A stretch of DNA of 64,000 bases, taken from positions 434,001 to 498,000 of the forward strand of contig NZ_CP028092.1 of NCBI RefSeq assembly GCF_005491705.1, in the 5' to 3' direction. The DNA comes from Pontibacter sp. SGAir0037 (GTDB lineage Bacteria > Bacteroidota > Bacteroidia > Cytophagales > Hymenobacteraceae). The translations under genes were made by a program, and so were the position numbers. Below the pieces are notes generated by a model. It ran no database searches and was not told where the DNA came from. It worked only from the letters and a program-made list of their open reading frames with translations. This document shows positions 8,106-17,852 of this stretch, piece by piece. Numbering within the stretch: the first letter of the stretch is position 1; every line of letters starts with the position of its first letter.

Positions 8106-8383
8106 TACCCTTGGCTTTTAAAAAGAAACGCTACCGCTAACAATAACCAGGTATGAGTAAAAGTACTTAGCTACAGCAAATTTAAGCATACCTTACTTGT
8201 TTTGATATTGTATTGGGTACTAGTATAAGGTATTGAAAATTAATACATTAATGAAATATAAGGCAATTTTAGAAATAGTAGGGTTTTGCAAATATGAATT
8301 TTATAGGAGTAAGTAATTCTGTGTATTTGTAACCATATTATTTGAATGCCTGCTTTAAGCGTTAAATAAACTTAACAAAACGA
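8106..8383 (+). other. untranslated stretch between attenuator and ilvD
   Basis: About 280 AT-rich bases lie between the attenuator terminator and the ilvD start. I see no open frame, tRNA or further convincing hairpin. It may hold a secondary promoter, but no TAnnTTTG match with correct spacing was found. Confidence 0.4.
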
Positions 8384-10102
8384 ATGTCACTTAATAAATA
8401 CAGCGGTCTTTATACAAGAGACGATAGCTTTCCTGCTGCTCAAGCCATGCTAATAGGTTCTGGTCTTTCTGAAGAAGATTTAAGAAAACCTTTTGTCGGG
8501 ATCTGTTCAACCGGGTTCGACGGGAACACCTGCAACATGCACCTGAACGGTTTAGCCGATGAAGTGAAAAAAGGTGTAAACCAGTTAGGAATGGTAGGGC
8601 TGCGGTTTAATACCATTGGTGTAAGCGATGGGATCACAAACGGTAATGCAGGCATGCGCTACTCACTGGTGTCCAGGGAAATAATTGCAGACTCGATAGA
8701 GACCATTACTGGTGCCCATTATTACGATGCCCTGGCATGTGTGGTGGGTTGTGACAAAAATATGCCCGGTACGCTCATAGCCATGGCCCGCCTGAACAGG
8801 CCGTCGCTCATGGTTTATGGTGGTACTATCAAAGGTGGAGAATTTAAAGGGGAGAAGCTGAACATTGTTTCCTGCTTCGAAGCATACGGTAAGAAGCTCA
8901 ATAACCAGATTTCAGACGAAGATTACCGGGGCATCATTAACAATGCATGCCCAGGGCCGGGTGCCTGTGGGGGCATGTATACTGCCAATACCATGGCGGC
9001 AGCGGCAGAGGCACTGGGTATGTCTATTCCATTCTCTTCTTCTTCTATTGCGGTAAGCCAGGCGAAGCGTGATGAATGCCTGAGCACGGGCCACTACCTG
9101 CTGCACCTGCTCGAGAAAGACATCAAACCAAGAGATATTTTAACCCGCGAAGCATTCGAAAATGCCCTGGTGCTGATTACGGTATTGGGTGGATCTACCA
9201 ATGCTGTGATTCACCTGATAGCGATTGCGCATGCAGCAGGAGTAAAGTTAACCATGGATGACTTTCAGGCGGTGAGCAACAGAACACCTGTGCTGGCCGA
9301 CCTGAAACCAAGTGGTAAGTACCTGATGGAAGATCTTTCTGCAATGGGCGGTATTCCGAGTGTGATGAAAATGCTGCTGAACGAAGGTTTAATTAATGGA
9401 GATTTACTGACGGTTACTGGAAAAACAGTAGCGGAGAACCTAATAGATGTGGAACCGCTGGGGGAAGAGCAGGACCTGCTGAGGCCGCTGTCTAACCCGA
9501 TTAAAGCTGACGGTCATATCCAGACATTATACGGTAACCTCGCACCAAAGGGCGCAGTTGCTAAAATTTCAGGTAAAGAAGGATTAAAGTTCGAAGGACC
9601 TGCTATTGTCTTCAATTCCGAAGAAGAATTGAACGAGGGCATTGCCCAGCATAAAATCAAACCCGGGAATGTGGTCGTAATCCGTTATGTAGGTCCGAAA
9701 GGCGGACCAGGTATGCCGGAGATGTTAAAACCGACTTCAGCCATTATGGGTGCCGGGCTGGGCGATAAGGTGGCTTTGATTACCGATGGACGCTTCTCTG
9801 GTGGCACCCACGGCTTTGTAATTGGCCACGTTTGCCCGGAGGCCTATGATGGCGGCCCGATTGCCCTGGTAGAGGATGGTGATATTATCTCGCTGGATGC
9901 AATCAATAATAAAATTGAGGTTAAGGTAGATGATGCGTTGCTTAGCCTGCGTGCCGACAAATGGGTAAAGCCTAAGCCGAACGTACAGCAGGGAGTCCTG
10001 CTAAAATATCTCAGAACGGTAAGCGATGCGAGTAACGGATGTATAACTGATTTAGACGAGACTCATGTTAACGAAAGAGAAACAAGCTCCAGAATTGCTT
10101 GA
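8384..10102 (+). CDS. ilvD: dihydroxy-acid dehydratase
   Basis: Third step common to valine and isoleucine synthesis: dehydrates 2,3-dihydroxy-3-methylbutanoate and -pentanoate to the 2-keto acids, using an Fe-S cluster and Mg2+. The 572 residues carry the cluster cysteines in [13 protein letters not shown] (Cys50), [12 protein letters not shown] and [17 protein letters not shown]. Also visible are the substrate motif [20 protein letters not shown] and [16 protein letters not shown]. It is the first structural gene of the ilvDBNCA operon, controlled by the attenuator about 290 bp upstream. Its 3' end overlaps ilvB by 38 bases, which implies translational coupling. Confidence 0.96.
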   Translation: MSLNKYSGLYTRDDSFPAAQAMLIGSGLSEEDLRKPFVGICSTGFDGNTCNMHLNGLADEVKKGVNQLGMVGLRFNTIGVSDGITNGNAGMRYSLVSREIIADSIETITGAHYYDALACVVGCDKNMPGTLIAMARLNRPSLMVYGGTIKGGEFKGEKLNIVSCFEAYGKKLNNQISDEDYRGIINNACPGPGACGGMYTANTMAAAAEALGMSIPFSSSSIAVSQAKRDECLSTGHYLLHLLEKDIKPRDILTREAFENALVLITVLGGSTNAVIHLIAIAHAAGVKLTMDDFQAVSNRTPVLADLKPSGKYLMEDLSAMGGIPSVMKMLLNEGLINGDLLTVTGKTVAENLIDVEPLGEEQDLLRPLSNPIKADGHIQTLYGNLAPKGAVAKISGKEGLKFEGPAIVFNSEEELNEGIAQHKIKPGNVVVIRYVGPKGGPGMPEMLKPTSAIMGAGLGDKVALITDGRFSGGTHGFVIGHVCPEAYDGGPIALVEDGDIISLDAINNKIEVKVDDALLSLRADKWVKPKPNVQQGVLLKYLRTVSDASNGCITDLDETHVNERETSSRIA

Positions 10103-11798
10103 GGAAACAAAACCAATAACAGGTGCCGAGGCACTGATAATGGGTTTGCTGGAAGAAGGGGTTGATACCATTTTTGGCTATCCCGGTGGTGCCATCATGC
10201 CGATTTACGATGCTCTTTACGATTATCGTGAAAAGCTTAACCATGTGCTGGTGCGCCATGAGCAAGGTGGTATCCATGCCGGGCAGGGGTATGCACGCTC
10301 ATCTGGTAAGGTAGGCGTGGTATTTGCCACCAGCGGACCGGGTGCCACAAACCTGATTACGGGTTTAGCGGATGCGCTGATAGATAGCACACCTTTGGTA
10401 TGTATTACAGGCCAGGTATTCGCTCATTTATTGGGAACAGATGCTTTTCAGGAAGCGGATGTAATCAGTATCACCACACCTGTTACGAAATGGAACCACC
10501 AGGTTACCGATGCCAGCGAGATATGTGATACTTTAGCCAAAGCTTTTCATATTGCCAGAAGCGGCAGGCCTGGTCCGGTTTTGATTGATATTACGAAAAA
10601 CGCACAGCTCCAGAAATTTGATTTTAAAGGCTATACCTGCTGTGATCATATCAGGAGCTATCGCCCGAAACCGATCGTGCGCAAAGAATATATTGAACAG
10701 GCAGCAGACCTGATTAACCAGGCACAGAAGCCATTTGTGCTATGGGGACAGGGTGTTATACTGGGCGCAGCAGAAAAGGAGTTCAAAGCCTTTATCGAAA
10801 AAACAGGTATACCTGCTGCCTGGACCATTATGGGAGCTGGTGCCTTGCCAAGTGATCATCCGCAGAATGTTGGTATGCTGGGCATGCACGGCAACTATGG
10901 CCCGAATGTCATGACCAACGAGTGTGATGTGCTGATTGCCATTGGTATGCGCTTCGACGACCGGGTAACCGGCAGGCTGGATAAGTATGCCAAGCAAGCC
11001 AAGGTAATTCACCTGGATATCGACCCTTCGGAGATTAGCAAGAACGTAACGGCAACTGTGCCTGTGTGGGGCGACTGCAAAGAAACGCTGCCATTGCTAA
11101 CCGCACTGGTAGAAGAGAAAAAACATACCGAGTGGCTGGAGAAATTTAATGAGTACGAGCAGAAGGAGGTAGAGGCTGTCATACAGGATGAGCTATTCCC
11201 GGCTTCCGGCGAACTGACGATGGGAGAGGTAATCCAGCAGCTGAATGAGCTTACCCAAGGTGAGGCCATTATAGTAACGGATGTTGGCCAGCACCAGATG
11301 GTCGCCTGCCGCTATGCCAAACTGAACCATACCCGCAGCAACATTACCAGCGGAGGCCTGGGAACAATGGGCTTTGCGCTTCCGGCTGCTATAGGTGCCA
11401 AGTTCGGGGCTCAGGACAGAACCGTGGTTGCTGTTATCGGCGATGGCGGTTTCCAGATGACACTACAGGAGTTAGGTACAATCATGCAGAGTGGAGTAGA
11501 TGTGAAGATCCTGATTCTTAATAACCAGTTTCTGGGCATGGTGCGGCAGTGGCAGGAGCTTTTCCACGAAAGGCGCTACTCCTTTGTAGATATCACCAGC
11601 CCGAACTTTGTAACGGTGGCAAGTGGCTATGGCATTGCAGGCAGAAGCATTTCCGAACGAGACGATCTGAAAGGCGCGCTGGAGCAAATGCTGAACCACA
11701 AAGGCTCTTTCTTGCTGGAAGTAATGGTAACCAAAGAAAACAATGTGTTCCCGATGGTGCCGCAAGGCTGTAGCGTGAGTGAAATCAGATTAAAGTAA
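10065..11798 (+). CDS. ilvB: acetolactate synthase, large (catalytic) subunit
   Basis: Thiamine-diphosphate enzyme joining pyruvate to pyruvate or 2-ketobutyrate, the committed step of Val/Leu and Ile synthesis. The 577-residue protein shows the three TPP-enzyme domains. The N-terminal domain has the catalytic Glu in [24 protein letters not shown]. The central FAD/beta domain includes [14 protein letters not shown]. The C-terminal TPP domain has [16 protein letters not shown] and the [12 protein letters not shown]...LNNQFLGMV metal/diphosphate motif. The ATG at 10065 lies inside ilvD, and no usable later start precedes the conserved [12 protein letters not shown]. The overlap is therefore probably real. 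It works with IlvN, encoded 27 bp downstream. Confidence 0.95.
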   Translation: MLTKEKQAPELLEETKPITGAEALIMGLLEEGVDTIFGYPGGAIMPIYDALYDYREKLNHVLVRHEQGGIHAGQGYARSSGKVGVVFATSGPGATNLITGLADALIDSTPLVCITGQVFAHLLGTDAFQEADVISITTPVTKWNHQVTDASEICDTLAKAFHIARSGRPGPVLIDITKNAQLQKFDFKGYTCCDHIRSYRPKPIVRKEYIEQAADLINQAQKPFVLWGQGVILGAAEKEFKAFIEKTGIPAAWTIMGAGALPSDHPQNVGMLGMHGNYGPNVMTNECDVLIAIGMRFDDRVTGRLDKYAKQAKVIHLDIDPSEISKNVTATVPVWGDCKETLPLLTALVEEKKHTEWLEKFNEYEQKEVEAVIQDELFPASGELTMGEVIQQLNELTQGEAIIVTDVGQHQMVACRYAKLNHTRSNITSGGLGTMGFALPAAIGAKFGAQDRTVVAVIGDGGFQMTLQELGTIMQSGVDVKILILNNQFLGMVRQWQELFHERRYSFVDITSPNFVTVASGYGIAGRSISERDDLKGALEQMLNHKGSFLLEVMVTKENNVFPMVPQGCSVSEIRLK

Positions 11799-11825
11799 TC
11801 TTCCTTAGAAGAACAAGATAAAATT

Positions 11826-12434
11826 ATGACAGATCAGAAACCGGTAGAAAAACAGGAGTACAACATCACGGTATATACCGAGAACCAGGTTGGACTGCTG
11901 AACCGAATCGCTATCATTTTCTCCAGGAGGAAGCTGAATATCGAGAGCTTCAATTCCTCCCCATCCGAAATAGAGGGTATTCATCGCTTTAACATCGTGA
12001 TACACGAGACAGAAGAAGTGGTGCGCAAAATTGCCGGGCAGATTGAGAAGCAGGTAGAGGTATTAAAGGTTTACTACCATACCAATGAGGATGTGATCTG
12101 GCAGGAAATGGCGCTCTATAAGGTGCCAACCGATGTAATTGCTGAAAAAGCTGTTGTAGAACGCCTGTTGCGTGAGAACGGAGCCCGGGCTGTGGTGATC
12201 CGCAAAGACTATACGGTGTTTGAAACCACTGGTCACCGCGAAGAAACCGATAACCTGATTAAAGTACTGCAGCCGTTCGGCCTGATCGAGTTTGTAAGAA
12301 GTGCCCGCATCGCCATTATTAAAGACAGCGAAGGCTTTAACAGAAAGCTGCGTGAGTTTGAGAAAAAAGAACCTGGCCACGAAGTAGTAGAAAACGAATT
12401 CCTGAATAATCGGGATAAAGTGTTTACGATGTAA
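11826..12434 (+). CDS. ilvN: acetolactate synthase, small (regulatory) subunit
   Basis: Regulatory partner that activates the large subunit and confers valine feedback inhibition. The N-terminal ACT domain is clear: YNITVYTENQVGLLNRIAIIFSRRKLNIESFNSSPSEI with the GIHRFNIVI strand, about residues 13-85. A second ALS-small C-terminal domain follows, with GARAVVIRKDYTVFETTGHREETDNLIKVL. At 202 residues it is longer than E. coli IlvH (163), with extra sequence at the C-terminus (REFEKKEPGHEVVENE), a size I associate with Bacteroidota homologues. It lies 27 bp after ilvB and 126 bp before ilvC. Confidence 0.94.
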   Translation: MTDQKPVEKQEYNITVYTENQVGLLNRIAIIFSRRKLNIESFNSSPSEIEGIHRFNIVIHETEEVVRKIAGQIEKQVEVLKVYYHTNEDVIWQEMALYKVPTDVIAEKAVVERLLRENGARAVVIRKDYTVFETTGHREETDNLIKVLQPFGLIEFVRSARIAIIKDSEGFNRKLREFEKKEPGHEVVENEFLNNRDKVFTM

Positions 12435-12560
12435 AACAAGACGCAGGGTATAAGACTTACTTTAAACACTTAGTAAATGGCAGAAATAAAAAAGCCTTTT
12501 GTCTGATATCCTCAGTCTATAAAAAAATAATCTTTTAACCATAAAACTAGCTAAAACAAA

Positions 12561-13601
12561 ATGGCAACTATCAATTTTGGAGGAGTAGACGAAACAGTAA
12601 TCACCCGTGACGAATTTCCTCTTTCTAAAGCACGTGAAGTCCTTAAAGATGAAGTAATCGCAGTAATTGGTTATGGTGTGCAAGGCCCTGGACAAGCCCT
12701 TAACATGCGAGACAATGGATTTAATGTGATAGTTGGACAGCGTAAAGATTCTCCATCGTGGGAGAGAGCTATAAGTGATGGCTTTGTAGAAGGTGAAACA
12801 TTATTCTCGATAGAGGAAGCGGCTGAGCGTGGCACCATCATCTGTAACCTGCTTTCGGATGCCGGTCAGATTGCGGTTTGGCCAACGCTGAAAGAAAAGC
12901 TTACACCTGGCAAAACGCTTTATTTTTCTCATGGCTTCGGCATCACCTTTAAAGAGCAAACCAATATTATACCGCCAGCGGATGTGGATGTGATTCTGGT
13001 GGCGCCAAAAGGCAGCGGTACCAGCTTGCGCAGGTTATTTTTGGCTGGAGGCGGACTTAACTCCTCGTTTGCTGTTTTCCAGGATGCGTCCGGTAAAGCA
13101 TTCGAAAAGGCTGTAGCTATGGGAATAGGTGTGGGCTCCGGTTACCTGTTCGAAACCGATTTCAAAAAAGAAGTATACAGCGACTTAACTGGTGAGCGCG
13201 GTGTATTAATGGGTGCGCTGGCAGGTATTATCGAGGCACAGTACCAGGTATTACGTCAGCGTGGCCATTCTCCTTCAGAGGCATTTAACGAAACAGTAGA
13301 AGAACTGACACAAAGCCTGGTGCCACTGGTAGGTGAAAACGGCATGGACTGGATGTTCTCCAACTGCTCTGTAACAGCACAGCGCGGTGCCCTGGATTGG
13401 AAAGGGAAGTTCAGAGAAGCTACACTGCCGGTACTAAACGAGCTATACGATAGCGTTGCTTCCGGAAAAGAAGCAGAGCGTACCATCCAGAGAGGTTCTA
13501 CACCTGGTTACCGCCAGGAACTGGAAGCAGAGCTGAAAGAGGTACGTGATTCAGAATTATGGCAAACAGGAGCTGTTGTGAGAAAGCTCCGCTCTAAGTA
13601 A
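12561..13601 (+). CDS. ilvC: ketol-acid reductoisomerase
   Basis: NADPH- and Mg2+-dependent isomeroreductase, the second common step. The Rossmann motif is VIGYGVQGPGQALNMRDNG, residues about 34-52. The catalytic His lies in YFSHGFGI, and metal ligands lie in DLTGERGVLMG and further downstream around MFSNCSVTAQRGALDW. At 346 residues it is about the size of a class I enzyme. However, the GPGQALNMRDNG loop looks more like the mitochondrial/plant-fungal branch than the usual bacterial GSQGHAHALNLRDSG. The 126-bp space after ilvN is the largest gap within the operon and could hold a weak internal promoter or processing site; no hairpin was obvious. Confidence 0.94.
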   Translation: MATINFGGVDETVITRDEFPLSKAREVLKDEVIAVIGYGVQGPGQALNMRDNGFNVIVGQRKDSPSWERAISDGFVEGETLFSIEEAAERGTIICNLLSDAGQIAVWPTLKEKLTPGKTLYFSHGFGITFKEQTNIIPPADVDVILVAPKGSGTSLRRLFLAGGGLNSSFAVFQDASGKAFEKAVAMGIGVGSGYLFETDFKKEVYSDLTGERGVLMGALAGIIEAQYQVLRQRGHSPSEAFNETVEELTQSLVPLVGENGMDWMFSNCSVTAQRGALDWKGKFREATLPVLNELYDSVASGKEAERTIQRGSTPGYRQELEAELKEVRDSELWQTGAVVRKLRSK

Positions 13602-13609
13602 TAAATTCA

Positions 13610-14878
13610 ATGGATAAAGATATAGTGCTGGATACGGTAGTTTCGGTAGGCAATGTAGAGCGGGCGGCAAGAAACCTGCGAGGCGTTATCTCTAAAACCC
13701 CTCTGCTGCAGAACCTGTGGCTTTCGCAAACTTATAATGCCGATGTGTACCTGAAGCGGGAAGACCTGCAGGTGGTGCGTTCTTATAAGATTCGGGGAGC
13801 CTACAATAAGATTTCAACGCTTACTCCGGAGGAGAGCGAAAAGGAGATTGTATGCTCCAGTGCCGGAAATCATGCACAGGGTGTGGCTTATGCATGCCAG
13901 TTACTCGGTATTAAAGGCTATATCTTTATGCCAGCCAATACACCTGCCCAAAAGGTAAACAAGGTGCGCATGTTTGGCAAAGACAAGGTAGAGATTGTGC
14001 TCACAGGCGCTACCTACGACGATACCTTTAAAGCCGCCAAAACTTTCTGCGACGAGCGTGGCAGTACTTTTATTCCGCCTTTCGACGATATGGCCATTGT
14101 AGAAGGACAGGCTACCGTTGGGCTGGAGATATTACGCGATGCTTCTTTTTCTATTGATTACCTGTTTATGCCGATTGGAGGCGGTGGTTTAGCAGCTGGT
14201 GTATCCAGCATATTTAAACAGATAAGTCCTCAAACAAAGCTGATAGGTGTGCAGCCCTTAGGGGCACCTTCTATGTACAAATCAATTAAAGAGAATAAGA
14301 GGCAGGTGCTGGAAACAATTGATAGCTTTGTAGATGGCGCAGCGGTAAAGTCTCCGGGGGAGCTAACCTTCGAAATATGCAAAGAGCTTCTGGATGATAT
14401 TGTACTGGTGCCCGAAGGGCAGATATGCGAAGATATCCTGAAGATGTACAACGAAGAAGGTGTGGTATTGGAGCCTGCCGGTACGCTGAGTATTTCTGCG
14501 CTGAAAGCTTATGCCGAGCAGATTGCAGGAAAAAATATAGTGTGTGTGGTAAGTGGCAGCAACAACGATATCACCCGAATGGAGGATATAAAGGAGCGGG
14601 CTATGCAGCACCAGGGGCTTAAGCACTACTTTATGGTAACGTTTAGTCAAAAGCCTGGTGCGCTCAGAACTTTTGTAAACAAGGTGTTGCACCCCGACGA
14701 TGACATTATTCATTTCCAGTACATCAAAAAGAACAACAAAGAAAAAGGTCCTGTTTTTATAGGTGTGGAAGTAAAGCAGCCCCACGATGTAGAGGCCATT
14801 AAAGCCCGCATGTCGGAAGAAGGTTTTACTTACGAGTATCTGAACGGTAAACAAGACTTCCTGAACCTATTAGTTTAG
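13610..14878 (+). CDS. ilvA: threonine ammonia-lyase (threonine deaminase), biosynthetic
   Basis: PLP enzyme converting threonine to 2-ketobutyrate, the entry to isoleucine. PLP Lys60 is in VRSYKIRGAYNK. The serine-binding SSAGNHAQGVAYA and the phosphate loop GGGGLAAG follow. The C-terminal 90 residues (from about 330, HYFMVTFSQKPGALRTFVNKVL) form one ACT-like regulatory domain. The 422-residue length matches the B. subtilis type, with a single ACT-like domain rather than the two of E. coli IlvA (514). Isoleucine feedback control is therefore likely. It starts 8 bp after ilvC and is the last gene of the operon. Confidence 0.95.
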   Translation: MDKDIVLDTVVSVGNVERAARNLRGVISKTPLLQNLWLSQTYNADVYLKREDLQVVRSYKIRGAYNKISTLTPEESEKEIVCSSAGNHAQGVAYACQLLGIKGYIFMPANTPAQKVNKVRMFGKDKVEIVLTGATYDDTFKAAKTFCDERGSTFIPPFDDMAIVEGQATVGLEILRDASFSIDYLFMPIGGGGLAAGVSSIFKQISPQTKLIGVQPLGAPSMYKSIKENKRQVLETIDSFVDGAAVKSPGELTFEICKELLDDIVLVPEGQICEDILKMYNEEGVVLEPAGTLSISALKAYAEQIAGKNIVCVVSGSNNDITRMEDIKERAMQHQGLKHYFMVTFSQKPGALRTFVNKVLHPDDDIIHFQYIKKNNKEKGPVFIGVEVKQPHDVEAIKARMSEEGFTYEYLNGKQDFLNLLV

Positions 14879-14906
14879 TTAAGTAGTTTAGTTTAGTTTT
14901 GAGTGA

Positions 14907-14938
14907 AAGCCCTGCCTGGTGAAAACCAGGTGGGGCTT
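14907..14938 (+). terminator. rho-independent terminator of the ilvDBNCA operon
   Basis: A 14-bp stem (14907-14920 with 14925-14938, including two G-U pairs) is capped by a GAAA tetraloop and followed after two bases by a run of seven T. It is the strongest classical terminator in the window. Confidence 0.9.
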
Positions 14939-14941
14939 AGC

Positions 14942-15245
14942 TTTTTTTACCGATGAGTTCCGACAATTTCTCCTGATAAGCTTCCGCAGCATTTGTATAT
15001 TGTATTATAGGATAATGCCTGTTCCCATTCGTTTGATTCAGCTTTAATTATATACTGCTGGAATATAAAATAAAGCTGTTGAAAGCAGTGTTTGAATGTG
15101 CTGATATTATATTGAAATTCAGTAATTTAGCTATATTAGCTTGCGCTTGTGTTTCAGGTTAATAATTTCCGGCTATTGAGGCGTGCAGGAGGAATATTAC
15201 CAGATATAATGCAGATAAGCCGATTAAACTTCCGTTTAGCTAGAT
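14942..15245 (+). other. AT-rich non-coding stretch before the amidohydrolase cassette
   Basis: About 300 bases with no credible frame. Near its right end is a small hairpin (taaac-ttcc-gtttag, about 15226-15239), directly before the attC-like core site. Confidence 0.4.
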
Positions 15246-15252
15246 GTTAGGC
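15246..15252 (+). repeat. attC-like core site (GTTRRRY) at left edge of cassette
   Basis: GTTAGGC fits the integron core site GTTRRRY and sits 20 bases before the amidohydrolase ATG, as expected for the left boundary of a gene cassette. The context ttagctagatgttaggcg resembles the sequence around 16963-16982. A 7-base match alone is weak; its pairing with the opposite core at 16715 is what makes it notable. Confidence 0.45.
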
Positions 15253-15271
15253 GAATTTTGTCCTCAAACTT

Positions 15272-16705
15272 ATGAAATCAAAGTATGTTTTAATTGTAAC
15301 GTTTTTTATCACTCTATTATACGCCGATAAAGCGAAGCCTCAGTCGATACAAAACAGCAACCGACTCCAGGCTGATAATAGGGAAACATATATCATTAAA
15401 AATGTGAACATCATCCCGATGACTATAGAAAATACAGTCATCAGTAATGCAAAGGTTGTAATCAGTAACAACAAAATAATATCCATCAACGGCAAGATGC
15501 CAAACAAAGCAAAAGTTATTGATGGTACTGGTAAATGGTTAATACCTGGCCTTGTAGATATGCATGTGCACAATCTCGCTGATGTAAACTTTAGCAACAG
15601 CTATCCAACAAAAGGTGCCACAATTTTCACAGACACACAAGATTTTATGATGCTGTATGTGGCTAATGGCGTAACCACTGCATTTGAATTAAGTGCCAGA
15701 GTTGAACACTTTGGGCAGAGAAATGAAATAATAAAAGGTACTGTTGCAGGACCCCGAATAGCTTTAGCCACATTAATTGACGGCGGTGAAGGATCTGGCA
15801 ATATAGCTAACAATGCTGAAGAAGGTCGACAGACAGTTCGAATAGCAAAGGTACAAGGTTATGAGTTTATCAAAGTTTATGGTCATTTGAATGTAGAAAC
15901 TTTTAAAGCAATTGTCGATGAAGCGCTAAAACAAAGAATGAAAGTCATTGGCCACATCCCACTTTCCTTTGAAGGAAGAGTTCAGGAAGCTTTTATTCCT
16001 CATTATGATATGGTGGCTCATGCGGAGGAATTTGCAAGGCTTAGCAAAAATTACAATTATGAAGATGCTGTGTACTTTGCGAAGCTTGCTAAACAAAACA
16101 ATACATGGTTTTCTCCCACATTAATTACAATGTCATGGATTGCAAAACAAACCCGTTCCCTAGATAGCTTACGAAGCCTGTCAAGCCTACAATATGTACT
16201 CCCTTTAATGCAAAGCAAGTGGCTCAGTTATAATGCATATAACAGGGAAAGCAGCCCCGAAAGAATTGCATATTTTGACCGATTGGTAAACTTTAACAAT
16301 ATGCTTGTGAAAGCTTTTAAAGCAGAGGGCGTTCCTATTGTCGCCGGAACGGATGCAGGTACCTCTGGGGTAATTTGGGGCTTTGCGCTGCATGATGAAC
16401 TAGCGTTATTGGTAAATGCGGGTCTCACTCCTGAGGAAGCATTGGCATCTGCGACGCGTTTGCCAGCTACATGGCTTGAAATTGAGGACAAGATAGGAAC
16501 TGTTGAAACTGGAAAGTTTGCAGACTTGATATTACTTAATGCAAACCCATTGGTAGATATCAGAAACACGAAGAATATTGCAGGCGTGTTTATCAATGGC
16601 AAATGGTTTAGCAAAGCAAACATTGATAAGAACCTATCCAAAATTGCACAGAAGAATAAGTTAAATAAAAGCAAGTTTGATTGGAACAAAAGAAAAATGT
16701 ACTAA
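15272..16705 (+). CDS. secreted amidohydrolase, imidazolonepropionase/prolidase-like
   Basis: A metal-dependent hydrolase of the amidohydrolase superfamily with an N-terminal signal sequence (KSKYVLIVTFFITLLYA, residues 2-18), so it is exported. Metal-site motifs are present: VDMHVHN (HxH), a probable carboxylated Lys in EFIKVYGH, VIGHIP, and the late Asp in AGTDAGTSG. The C-terminus, TRLPATWLEIEDKIGTVETGKFADLILLNANPL, is typical of the superfamily. The 477 residues are full length. Codons are visibly more A/T-rich than in the flanking operons, and the gene is bracketed by attC-like cores, so acquisition as a cassette is likely. The substrate (dipeptide, amide or other) cannot be told. Confidence 0.85.
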   Translation: MKSKYVLIVTFFITLLYADKAKPQSIQNSNRLQADNRETYIIKNVNIIPMTIENTVISNAKVVISNNKIISINGKMPNKAKVIDGTGKWLIPGLVDMHVHNLADVNFSNSYPTKGATIFTDTQDFMMLYVANGVTTAFELSARVEHFGQRNEIIKGTVAGPRIALATLIDGGEGSGNIANNAEEGRQTVRIAKVQGYEFIKVYGHLNVETFKAIVDEALKQRMKVIGHIPLSFEGRVQEAFIPHYDMVAHAEEFARLSKNYNYEDAVYFAKLAKQNNTWFSPTLITMSWIAKQTRSLDSLRSLSSLQYVLPLMQSKWLSYNAYNRESSPERIAYFDRLVNFNNMLVKAFKAEGVPIVAGTDAGTSGVIWGFALHDELALLVNAGLTPEEALASATRLPATWLEIEDKIGTVETGKFADLILLNANPLVDIRNTKNIAGVFINGKWFSKANIDKNLSKIAQKNKLNKSKFDWNKRKMY

Positions 16706-16714
16706 CAAAACTTC

Positions 16715-16780
16715 GCCTAACACGGTATTCTTAACCCTCGCTATGCTTTGAGCTTCGGCTACACAAATCTGTTGTGGGAA
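16715..16780 (+). repeat. attC-like recombination site at right edge of cassette
   Basis: GCCTAAC at 16715-16721 fits the inverse core RYYYAAC and lies 9 bases after the amidohydrolase stop. The next 55 bases can fold only imperfectly, and the expected closing GTTRRRY is degenerate (GTTGTGG at 16771-16777). The position right after the stop codon is where an attC site of a cassette should be. Confidence 0.45.
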
Positions 16781-16790
16781 ATAATAATTG

Positions 16791-16925
16791 ATGAAAAGAG
16801 GTAAACTGATTAAACTAAAGCCAGGGTTACCTTATGAAGCTATTATAATTTTAATATTATTTCCAATCGCTATAATTTTATGCCTCTGGCAGTGCAGCAT
16901 CAAAGGTGAATGGACTATTTATTGA
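16791..16925 (+). CDS. possible small membrane peptide
   Basis: A 44-codon frame beginning MKRGKLIKLKPGLPY and continuing into a hydrophobic helix (EAIIILILFPIAIILCLW), then QCSIKGEWTIY. The basic N-terminus and single membrane segment are plausible for a small inner-membrane peptide. It lies between two attC-like boundaries, so it could be a second cassette. There is no homologue I recognise and no strong ribosome site; it may equally be chance. Confidence 0.25.
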   Translation: MKRGKLIKLKPGLPYEAIIILILFPIAIILCLWQCSIKGEWTIY

Positions 16926-17852
16926 TAGCTTCTGGGGCATTGATTGCATTTCGCTTCTTTAGTTAGCTATACAATGTTAGTTTCAAGAAATTTAAAATTG
17001 CAGGCGGAGTACTAACTCACTTTTGTTAACTAGCTCAAGTTATACCCTTATGTTAATTTAATCACTAGTATTAATAAACGGCGATAGTAAGATGAAAATT
17101 AGCTTTAGACGTGAGTGACGTTTGTTTCTACTAAAAAGAGTGGCAATTTTTGCTAGGTTGATTTAAAAGCTTACCATAGATTATCCATCATCCCAATAAA
17201 TCTGATTAAAGATCTAAAAACATTGCTGATTATACTTATTAATAAATGTAATAAGGATTTCTGACCTGTCTCCCCCCATTCTTAAAGCATGATCCCATAG
17301 CAGCTAAACCTCTTTGGAGTAGGTTCGGTTATGTAGTTTTTTGATCTAAATTAAAACCTTAAGAACCCGCTTATTTCAGCAAAATAGTACTTTTTTGTTT
17401 CTTAAGTAACAAAAAAGTACTAAAAAAATCCTCCTTATTACTTTCTTTATTTTATCCTTTTTATAAACTAATACTGGTTTCACTTTCCTGCACGCAACGT
17501 GTTCTGACAGAAAACTTATTTCCTAACCATATGAACATCAACAGCAATTAAGTATTTACCGCAAGCGAAATATTGCTTAATATGTAGCCCATACCTTTTG
17601 TAGGAACGTAAAAAATTAGGAAGGTATCGTAAAGGATATCATTTATTTTACTGCTGTGTTTAAGAACCACGTTCAAGCAACCAGAACTTGTCCAAAATAA
17701 AGCCGGTGTGCTTTTGGAGTTTTTCCTCTTGTTTGACCCATCCAGATCACCCTTTCTTGTTCAACCCACCCTTAAACTTTTATTAAGCGAAGGCTTAAAA
17801 ACCCTCCTGCTTGATGCTATTTACTTGTTTGTTTCATTTTAATAACACGCCT
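16926..17852 (+). other. long AT-rich intergenic region with hairpin
   Basis: About 925 bases without a believable gene. GTTAGTT at 16976-16982, in the context ttagctatacaatgttag, is a degenerate echo of the core site at 15246. A 15-bp perfect inverted repeat (17385-17399 with 17408-17422, tagtacttttttgtt and complement, 8-nt loop) lies in the middle. It lacks a following T-run on the plus strand. The rest shows nothing I can identify. Confidence 0.5.

Noticed and set aside
14363-14854. 163-codon frame antisense to ilvA
   Set aside because: Shadow of the ACT-domain coding region.
17385-17422. 15-bp inverted repeat considered as a terminator
   Set aside because: No gene ends nearby and no T-run follows on the plus strand; kept only as a structure in the intergenic entry.
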